A DNA stretch of 30,000 nucleotides, from positions 1 through 30,000 of the forward strand of contig JAHBMJ010000963.1 in the NCBI GenBank assembly GCA_018398765.1, written 5' to 3'. The notes under the pieces are model-generated. The model searched no databases. It was not told the DNA's origin and saw only the letters and a list, made by a program, of their open reading frames with translations. The DNA is from Chromera velia (Eukaryota > Sar > Chromeraceae). Shown here piece after piece: positions 23,801 through 30,000 of the stretch (the stretch's first letter is position 1; each line of letters starts with the position of its first letter). The position numbers and the translations under genes are program-made.

Positions 23801-25437
23801 ATCTCGTTTCGTTCCAATCGTGTTTCATACTTCTTTCTTCGTCCTTGCTTTTCTTTTCCATTTCTGCGTTTCAATTGTCCTCCACCCCGACCTCGTTCAC
23901 CCTGCAACAAATTCTTCCTTGGATCTTCTCTTTCTTTCTTCTTCACTGCAACAACCCGATTTGAGAACAGCTTCCGGTCAGTGCATGATGGCCGTGCATT
24001 GATTGATCCCTGCATTCGTCTGTCTGTCTAACTGTTCTCTGGATTTTATCATTGTTTGGCACTTTTTGCCTCATGAAAAAGCGTGTTGCTGGTGCATTGC
24101 AAATGTCTCTCTTCTGCTCTTTGTTTCCACTGCAGCATTTCTGCTTTTTGTTTCTATGAAATTATCGCAATGAGTCCAAAGTGTCTGTCCTTCTCCAAAC
24201 CTTCCTTCCTTTTACCCTCTTTCCCTTTCTTCTTTCTCACACCAACCTGAACATTTTTCATTTTGTGCCTCATGTACACGCTGGCTCCTAAGTTGGCTGT
24301 GTGGTGATGCAGACATGGATCTTGCTCAACACATTATAGCCAGCATGCAAGGGAAGGGGCTAGATCCTGCACAGTCGAAATTCGGTCAGTCTGCACGGAC
24401 TGCTTTCTAGAGCAGCGGAGTGGCTGTCGGGTATGGGTCGTGGTCGTGTGTGGTTCTTCGTAACGGTCGTTGCTGTGTTTTCAATCATGTATTGTGAGGA
24501 AAAATTGACAGGAATGTATGTACGATCTGGACGGACGGCAGCCAGGTGCGTGTTCCTTTCGATTTCTAATCCTGGAGCCCTTCTCTGTCTCTTTGAGCAC
24601 TGCCACATTCAGCGATCCTCGAGGATAAATAAATACACTCGGCCGGAAAGAGTTTCGGTGATGAGGGAATGAGAATTGGGTCTCAAACTTCCATGATGTG
24701 TATTCCTCAGTGACCATGTTTCTTGCTCGAATCTGTCTGTCTCTGTGTGTGTTGGTCTGCGTGCCTGCCTTCCCTTTTCTCTTTTTGCAGACGAACTCAG
24801 TCAGTCAGTCAGTCAGTCAGTCAGCCAAGCTGTGTGAAGGAAGTCGCCTCTCTTGATTCAATCGTTGTCCAGCGTGAACAAGGCGATGAGGCGCCCTGTG
24901 CATTGATTGAATCAGAATCAGACTTTCTGTTCCCCTTGTCCAAGAACATTAGTTAGAAGATTGTAAGGTCTGCACTCAGGCCAAGCCCCTCTTCCTTGCT
25001 GAACGTTTTTCTTCCGTCCTCCCCTCCGTAATTCATTCATTCATTCATTCATTCACTCAGTTAGTCAGGCAGTCATTTTGTCAGGCAGAAAGAGAGAGAA
25101 AGCAAAGAAAGAAAGGAAGCTTGGACGGACAAACCAAAAGAAGCTGAAGGCGCTCTTAATGTTTTGTCTAAAAGTATCGCTTTGATTGAAATCTTGCGCC
25201 TTCAAGCCCTCCGAGACTTTTGTTTAGAATTTTCAATGTCATCACTTTCAGCACCACATCCCTTAGTTCTTCTCTTGTGTTCGATCTGCTGCTGTCTCTG
25301 CATGAGATTCTTGCAGAGCAGAGTAAGTCAACTCACTCACTGGAAGAGAAAGGAGACACGCTAGCATGACAGTAGGCCGACAGACTAGGCGGCAGTAAAA
25401 CCAAAATAGATATAGAAAGAGAAACTGGAAGGTAGAG

Positions 25438-25516
<79 letters not shown>

Positions 25517-27992
25517 GGAGAGAGAGAGAAAGAGAGCAACGACGACGACAAATCCATCGATCTTTCTTCTTTCCTTCCTCTGCTACTGCAAATTGACTTC
25601 AACGAGAAACAAAAACAAGTAGCACATCAACAATCAAATGCATTATCACCGTCCATCTTTGTCACTCAGCGTCTTTATTCTGTCTCTGGTCATGGCTTGC
25701 TCTGGCGATGATCAACGGGTGAAATTTTACGGTTGCGTTTTTGTTTTCATCTGAAGGATTTTCAAGGATTTTCTTCGCTCCATTGACTCTTCTGTTGTTT
25801 GCAACTGGACCTCGTCGGGCGTCGTCTCCTCTTCTCTCTCCCCAGAATGGCGTGAGTCTGCCTTTCCTCTTTTTCACTTTTTTGTCGCACCTGCAAGTAC
25901 AGCTGGAAAATGAATGGTGTTTTTCTGTTTGCATAATTCTCCCAAAAATGATAAGATCGGATGCTTCCATGGCAGGGATGGTGTCTCATCATACCTGTTG
26001 CTTCTGCATGCCATAATGAGGCAGAAAGGAAGAGATTTCGGTGGATCGGTTGCGGGTGAAATAGTTTTCATTTAGGAGAAAATAACAGAAGGGAAGCTGT
26101 GTTTAACTGTGTTCATCTCTCCTTCTTGACACTTTTGCCTTTGGCTTTGTGTTTTTTTCCCGTCAGCTCTCGAGATAACAAGAAATGGATTGAAAAGAGT
26201 CATACTATTTGATTGTCATCCATCAACTTTTCCCTCTATTTTCTCCTCCTGTTATCTTTTCTCTCCCGGCTCTCTTGCAGAAAAACGTCCGTAGGTCTTG
26301 GGGGGCAATTCTGCTTGTTCTTTCTTTTGTTGAGCCGACAAACAACAACGCCTAAGTGCCTTCGATTTGATACGCTAAACTTAACTCTCGTTCGCTTCCG
26401 GCCCTCCGTACTTCCTCAGAAAAATACCCTATAGTTCCGTTGGGGAAGGCTCTTTGCAGTTTGCACATCCTGCAAGCGTAATTCTGTCCTTCTCGTTCGC
26501 TGCCCCTTCGCACCTTTGCTTTCTCCTTGCATCCCCCCTTTTATCCCTTTTTCTTTTTCCCTGCCTCTTGCATGAATCCCCGTCCACAAAATGCAGCCAG
26601 TGCCAGCATCACGCACGACGGCGAGTTCCGGAAAGTCTTCCGTCAGTAAATCTTCCTTTTTTGGATTTCATTGACCTCAGTCTTTTCCTTGAAAACTGAC
26701 GAGCCACTTGCCTTTTTCATCTGGGATGAATTTTCAATGATCAAAACTTGACTTGAACAATTTTGTAGTATGGGTGCATAATGGATGAGCCAATCGCCAG
26801 ATCGAAAGGTAAAGTTAAAGAGCGCATCCAATTTGGTGATAGCAACATGAATCCGTTTTCTTGTTTTTTTGTCAAAAGAATCCCTAGAGCGCAGAAAAAT
26901 AAGTGGCAGAGAGCTAAAAGAAATCTTACCGAGATGCTGTTTGTTCTTCGCCTCGTTGGCACTGAACTCGTCTAGCAGGCGTCTGTCCTATTTGTGCAGC
27001 AGTCACTCAAATGAGAAGAGTGCGTCATTCATTTCAGTGAGAATGTCATCCTCAAACAAACTCACTCCGCTAGGCTTCCTGTGAACCCTTTTTTCTCTTT
27101 CTATCCGAGAGAAAAATAATGTCATGCCAAACGCGACACGCCAGACTTGTATGCTGGCTGTAGCGCAGACCACCACTCTCTATCGTCTCTTATGAATGCA
27201 AAGCATCACTTGGCGAGGGAATCGGGCTTTCTTGATCAGTTTTTCAATTCGAACAAAGGCACGTGCGTGTTTGTGCAGATGTGGAGGCCGCCATACAACC
27301 TGCAGGATTCTTACAAAAAAGTGAGTGAGCACCGAGCGTGCAATTTCCATACGTCTCAACTACCGGTCTGCCCGCCTGCATTGCCCCTTACCTCCTTCCT
27401 TCATTTCTTTCTTGCTTCCTTCTTTCCTCTCTTTTTTTGTTTCTTTCTTTCTTTCTTTCCTTCCTTTCTTCCTTCCTCCTTCCTTCCTTCCTTCTTTTCC
27501 TTCCTTCCTTCCTTCCTTCCTTCCTTTTTTCTTGCCTTTTTTCTTTCGTTTTTTCTTGCTTTCTTTCTTTGTTTTATTTCTTTCTTTCTTCTCGTCTTCG
27601 TCTGTATCTTTTGATTTCCTTTTGGAAGGAAAGAGAAGAAAAACATGCACAATGACGGGGCTTGAACACACGTTTTGCTCTTCCCGCCTGCGCGCATGGA
27701 TCAAAATTTGTAGTCATGCATGGCTTCTTTGGCTGCGTGCGTCAATCCGCTGACTTCCTTTTTCACGTCTAGCTTTGAAGGTCTCTTGCACACAGGCTCT
27801 CAGGTGGCTCATTTTGTTTTGCCTCCGAAGTTTCCAAAAAGACCCATTCGATCAATTCGAGGTGAAGAAGCTCACACGATATTCACCACAGTCCAGTAAA
27901 CTTTTGCATTTGGTCCAACAGGGACGACTTTGTCAATGCCCATGAAAAATACAACGCATTTTCCCCGTGTCATTATGATTTCCTCACGTTGA
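10859..27992 (+). CDS. Candidate micro-exon-rich coiled-coil gene, 32 exons, signal-like N terminus
   Basis: Exons: 10859-11112, 11701-11836, 12249-12322, 12615-12728, 12902-13347, 13834-13851, 14393-14425, 14492-14497, 14677-14709, 15146-15160, 15618-15635, 15958-15990, 16308-17306, 17621-17626, 18567-18581, 19030-19038, 19435-19464, 19560-19643, 21285-21293, 22231-22236, 22661-22666, 23094-23099, 23599-23604, 23971-23976, 24313-24384, 24791-24799, 25317-25322, 26281-26286, 26597-26641, 27279-27320, 27796-27861, 27922-27992. Total is 892 codons plus stop; no junction creates a stop, and exons 6-31 are all multiples of three in phase 1. The N terminus [20 protein letters not shown] looks like a signal peptide. 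Most of the rest is charged helix and coiled coil. I do not recognise the family. Weakest points: several 6-nt exons, the exon 18 donor (GTCACA), and whether this is one gene or two or three. An alternative start is ATG 11705 or ATG 16337. Confidence 0.5.
11930..12128. repeat. CTTT/CTTC/CCTT pyrimidine tract in an intron
   Basis: TTTC units about 11946-11990, then diverged CGTTCTTT units and a CCTT run at about 12108-12127. It lies in the intron between 11836 and 12249, pyrimidine-rich in the transcript. Confidence 0.9.
12902..13347 (+). CDS. Large coiled-coil exon (exon 5 of the micro-exon gene)
   Basis: This 446-nt exon continues AG|A from 12728 (donor GTCAGT) and reads [19 protein letters not shown], then about 145 charged, Glu/Gln/Arg-rich residues without Pro or Gly, strongly helical. 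It ends in KEIG at a GTCGGT donor. The preceding exon 12615-12728 ([18 protein letters not shown]) is the same kind of sequence. The length, lack of stops and splice context make coding nature very likely even if the wider gene model is wrong. Confidence 0.88.
14103..14302. repeat. (GAAA)n tract and (GT)n microsatellite
   Basis: A GAAA/GAAAAAAA purine run covers about 14103-14210; a GT run covers about 14271-14300. Both are in the intron that ends at 14392. This is one of few tracts that is purine-rich in the sense of the proposed transcript. Confidence 0.9.
15219..15262. repeat. (GT)n(GA)n microsatellite
   Basis: GT units at about 15217-15240 pass into GA units at 15241-15262, within the intron after the 15-nt exon 15146-15160. 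Confidence 0.9.
16308..17306 (+). CDS. Largest exon (exon 13), 333-residue charged coiled coil
   Basis: The acceptor tttgcag ends at 16307 and the donor GTGAGT begins at 17307. The frame reads [18 protein letters not shown], then a Pro-rich stretch, a Asp/Glu/Arg run ([19 protein letters not shown]) and a long coiled coil. Three related segments recur: [34 protein letters not shown] and [17 protein letters not shown], spaced about 60-80 residues apart, which suggests a repeated helical unit with a loop at each (A/S)ADNP-like site. Coding potential is very strong. ATG 16337 could be an independent start. Confidence 0.9.
17621..19654 (+). CDS. Micro-exon block (exons 14-18)
   Basis: Proposed exons 17621-17626 (AAGATT, donor GTGAGT), 18567-18581 (15 nt, GTCGGT), 19030-19038 (GACAACACA, GTAAGT), 19435-19464 (30 nt, GTAAGT) and 19560-19643 or 19560-19654. 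Joined they read GEDFDVLDGQHKRALMVVE and then [18 protein letters not shown]. The last exon has two possible donors: GTCACA at 19644 keeps phase 1, while GTACAT at 19655 changes phase and would allow a 12-nt exon at 19874-19885 (GTAAGC donor). The 19435 and 19560 exons are the best supported; the smaller ones depend on phase agreement. Confidence 0.5.
18273..18405. repeat. Alternating (CA)n and (GA)n blocks
   Basis: Blocks run CA, GA, CA, GA with short interruptions over about 130 bases, indicating duplication of a CA-GA compound unit. It lies in the intron before exon 18567-18581. The serine/leucine-rich and histidine/threonine-rich open frames across it are artefacts. Confidence 0.95.
19966..20715. 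repeat. 750-bp (CTTT)n tract with higher-order units
   Basis: Almost pure plus-strand pyrimidine. Within the CTTT background, the fixed segment TTCTCTCCTTTTCATTTC recurs eight times, near 20000, 20117, 20235, 20318, 20398, 20452, 20551 and 20627, usually preceded by CCTTCCTT. So the array grew by duplication of units of about 55-120 bases, not only by slippage. It lies inside an intron of the micro-exon gene. The 336-residue open frame across it is not a gene. Confidence 0.95.
20780..20858. repeat. (CT)n(GT)n(CTGT)n compound microsatellite
   Basis: CT units to about 20810, GT units to about 20828, then CTGT units to about 20855, in the same intron as the preceding CTTT tract. Confidence 0.9.
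21285..25322 (+). CDS. Micro-exon block (exons 19-27), mostly 6-9 nt
   Basis: Candidate exons: 21285-21293 CCGAAGAAT, 22231-22236 ATCTCC, 22661-22666 GAGATC, 23094-23099 AAATGA, 23599-23604 TCAACG, 23971-23976 CTTCCG, 24313-24384, 24791-24799 ACGAACTCA, 25317-25322 AGCAGA. Most are preceded by a pyrimidine-rich GCAG and all are followed by GTCAGT or GTAAGT. Spliced in phase 1 they read SEEYLRDQMINAS, then [19 protein letters not shown], then DELKQ. The 72-nt exon is convincing on its own. The 6-nt exons cannot be proved from sequence; the 23971 site lacks a GCAG acceptor and is the weakest. Confidence 0.4.
25030..25058. repeat. (ATTC)n short tandem repeat
   Basis: About six ATTC units followed by a ctcagttagtcagg stretch, intronic in the micro-exon gene. 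Confidence 0.85.
25438..25536. repeat. (CT)n(CA)n(GA)n, self-complementary microsatellite
   Basis: About 33 bases of CT, about 29 of CA and about 35 of GA in that order. The CT and GA arms are reverse complements, so a transcript could fold into a long CU/GA hairpin with a CA loop. It lies in the intron after 25322. Confidence 0.95.
26597..27992 (+). CDS. 3' terminal exons (29-32) of the micro-exon gene
   Basis: Exons 26597-26641, 27279-27320, 27796-27861 and 27922-27992 join in phase 1 to read [47 protein letters not shown] and then [18 protein letters not shown] to a TGA at 27990-27992. Donors are GTCAGT, GTGAGT and GTGAAG. The C terminus is basic and Pro-rich, unlike the acidic coiled-coil body. 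The last exon also has an open second frame ([20 protein letters not shown]) that ends at 28050 but needs a different incoming phase. AATAAA at 28218 or 28264 could serve as poly(A) signal. Confidence 0.6.
27393..27600. repeat. CTTT/CCTT pyrimidine tract in an intron
   Basis: Mixed TTTC and CCTT units in the intron between 27320 and 27796; pyrimidine-rich in the sense of the proposed transcript. Confidence 0.9.
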
Positions 27993-28063
27993 GTTACAGA
28001 CTGAAAAGCGCAGGTGCCGGCGACGGCCCCTCCCCAGGAGTCAGGCAGTGAACAAAAAGGGAC

Positions 28064-29932
28064 TTAAAAAGAAAACGAACAGCCCGCGAGGAGTGGTTTC
28101 ACACCAGTTTGTCCAAGATGGAAACCTTCTTCCTCGTTGACTTTGAAGATCGCCAACGCACCATGAATCTTGTAGCTATACAGACTTGTCTCAGTCATGT
28201 TCTGAAAACGTATAAAAAATAAACGTTCTTGAAGTAAGGAGGGGTTGAATGTCACTGTTGAAAAATAAAGGAGAATCACATGTGAAAAAACGGGTAAAAA
28301 AAAAAAAAGAACTTAATGAAAACATAAGGTCTAAAAGCTATCAGTGAAGTATATTCATACATTATCAGGCTAAATTATGTTAATTCAGTTAATTGTTTAA
28401 ATGTTTTAAAATGTGTAATAAGTTCTTTAATATTATAAAACATAAATGAATGAATACCAACTATTAAACAATGTTGAATGTTCAATGTTCTCTAGGGCAT
28501 GTAGTGAAATTAGACTCCTTAAAATTAGAATTGTACAATATTAGTTAAACACAGATTACACGGCATTTATGCGCTTATATGCAGTGCCCACTGGCCAAGA
28601 CTGTGAGCTATAGGCCTAGCTATAGGCGTATCACAATAAAAAAAAAAGTAAACTAGAATTGGCTTAAGTTATTATTTTTTTTTTTTGTGCAACACTTAAG
28701 TAGTACAACACTTATGCAACACTTGAACAACAGTTGTTTGTCACTTAACATCATCGGGCAAAAAAAAATTAAGCGAAGACGGGCCTAAGGATGGAATTGA
28801 ATTATTTTTTTTTTCTCTGTGATACGCCTAGACTGTGAGTCCGTTCTAGAGACTCAGTCCGTTGTTGTATCTTATACTACTAAAAATATCAAGGCTCAGT
28901 TTAGGCTCGATCTGCATACACTATTTTCACAAGAAAAAGAAAAAAGATTAAAATTAATTAAAACCTTTTGTCTAGCTTTTTGTAAACCATAAATGCATGA
29001 CACTTTAATAATAATACAAATAGCCATTGCTTAAGTGTATTAAAGGTGGTGTCTTCTTTTGTTTTTACCCCTTTATATAAGTTCTGAACAAATGGTGCCG
29101 TCGGGCGTCCTGCTCTTATGGGGGAGAAGACCGGTGGGGGGGTGGTTTATTATGTGCTATGCCGGTTTTGTCTTTTCTGAGGACCGAAACACCTCCGTCC
29201 GGCGTCATGACGGCGTGTGTGCTTCAGACTAAAGCGAAGGGGCCGCCTAGTCTTGCAAGCTTTCAAATGCCCCATGGAATCTAGGTTAAGTAAAGAATTT
29301 CTGCATGGCATGCCGGGTTGGCCAGAGCCTATAAGTGGTGGCTCACCTGCTTTAACCTAACTCATCCACTACGTAGAAGTGTTAAATGAAAAGCTTAGTG
29401 TTGTTTGTTTAAAAAATCATAGAATTAAATAAAAAAAACTGCTTTATTTTCTAGTTTATTTTCTTTGTATGGAGCGAATATAAAGCTTAGTGCAAGGTCT
29501 TGTAAATGAATAATCCTTAATTTAATTGAATTAAAGATTTCATAACTCCAGGAGCTGGTTCAAGAACATTCAAGAATCAGTGCAGAAATCACTGTTCAAA
29601 TCAGTCAAAGCGGTCGACTAAGACTCCACTCGAATGTTATTTCTCCGCTAGTTCCTCCGTTAGTTTTCGACTTACTCAGATGGAGAAATACACGACTTTA
29701 AAACGTCCGACTTAGCGTTGAACAAACGCGAGAAAGCCTTGTCACACCTTATGAAGTATTGTGGAGTTGTGAAATCGTCCTATACTGTCAGCCATACACC
29801 ATGGTTGAAATCCTGCAATTTACCCTTTTGGCTTGTGAAACAAAACTCGACAAACACTCACATTCACGGTGAGGCGAATCATTCACCTCCAGATCCATGC
29901 ATCCAAGTGCTTCAACAAGTTGCTGTGCAAGG
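28064..29932 (-). CDS. 3' part of a hypothetical gene (5' end outside window)
   Basis: Minus-strand exons 29932-29887, 29812-29800 and 28201-28064 join in phase. The first reads LHSNLLKHLDAWIW between a gcttgcag acceptor and a GTGAAT donor; the second is a 13-nt micro-exon (RISTM with the neighbouring bases) after aattgcag; the last follows gttttcag and reads NMTETSLYSYKIHGALAIFK, later GFHLGQTGVKPLLAGCSF, ending in TAA at 28064-28066. I do not recognise the family. The terminal exon looks clearly coding. The gene converges on the plus-strand gene, the two stops being only 71 bases apart. Upstream exons lie beyond 30000; 29933-30000 appears intronic. Confidence 0.6.
28202..29799. other. AT-rich 1.6-kb intron with element-like insertions
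   Basis: No coding exon is seen. Sequence is strongly AT-rich from about 28300 to 29080 and from 29395 to 29560, with poly-A and poly-T runs, unlike the rest of the window. It holds the foldback described at 28598-28839 and, at about 29085-29395, a more GC-rich patch in which CCGTCGGGCGTC (about 29099) nearly recurs as CCGTCCGGCGTC (about 29195). AAAGCTTAGTG also occurs twice, near 29391 and 29482. The patch may be a degraded transposable element or non-coding RNA gene; I cannot assign it. Confidence 0.45.
28598..28839. mobile_element. MITE-like foldback element with flanking 10-bp direct repeat
   Basis: TAGGCGTATCACA at 28623-28635 has a perfect inverted copy (TGTGATACGCCTA) at 28818-28830. 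The match continues inward imperfectly into an A-tract on one side and a T-tract on the other, giving arms of about 26 bases. The pair is flanked by the direct repeat AGACTGTGAG at 28598-28607 and 28830-28839, which could be a target-site duplication, though the left copy is 15 bases from the arm. The centre holds three CAACACTT repeats and no open frame. A non-autonomous element is the best guess. Confidence 0.45.
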
Positions 29933-30000
29933 CTGCAAGCTTGAATGCAATTGAGAGTATGACAAGTGCGCTGTCTCTTTGCATAAATGCATTCAGATCC

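Noticed and set aside
25089..25174. Exon reading [20 protein letters not shown]
   Set aside because: The peptide looks coding, but its frame needs phase 0 input, which the neighbouring exons do not give. It could belong to an alternative transcript.
27922..28050. Second frame of the terminal exon ([20 protein letters not shown], stop at 28050)
   Set aside because: It needs two carried bases from the previous exon, which supplies one; the phase-consistent frame ends at 27992.

Overview
This is eukaryotic nuclear DNA from a protist. Coding sequence is broken into many small exons by GT-AG introns. Introns and flanks are full of tetranucleotide and dinucleotide repeats, and I see no prokaryotic-style operons, tRNA or rRNA. 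Intron density, balanced codon use and long CTTT/GGAA tracts would fit an alveolate alga such as a chromerid (Chromera-like), but that placement is an inference with low to moderate confidence.

Layout. 1-2130: degenerate tandem repeats, a 28-bp minisatellite and the upstream region of the first gene. 2131-6262 (+): an eight-exon gene joining ankyrin repeats to an RppH/Ap4A-hydrolase-type Nudix domain, 444 residues, every junction in phase. 6263-7161: AT-rich gap between convergent genes. 7162-10117 (-): a six-exon unknown gene (about 288 residues) whose largest intron holds a ~690-bp pure purine tract. 10118-10858: divergent intergenic space. 10859-27992 (+): a candidate 32-exon gene of about 892 codons with a signal-like N terminus, large coiled-coil exons and about 16 micro-exons of 6-18 nt. 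28064-29932 (-): the 3' part of an unknown gene that leaves the window; its 1.6-kb intron contains an AT-rich foldback element.

The most interesting item is the micro-exon gene. From exon 6 to exon 31 every proposed exon has a length divisible by three and sits in the same phase (one base carried over), no junction makes a stop codon, and most exons are bounded by GCAG upstream and GTCAGT, GTAAGT or GTGAGT downstream. This resembles the 'micro-exon genes' known from schistosomes, in a very different organism. Individual 6-nt exons are weak calls alone; the shared phase is the argument. RNA evidence would settle it.

A second theme is splice-site style. Acceptors nearly always end in GCAG, donors often have C at +3 (GTCAGT/GTCGGT), and several micro-exon donors are followed by tandem CAGT repeats.
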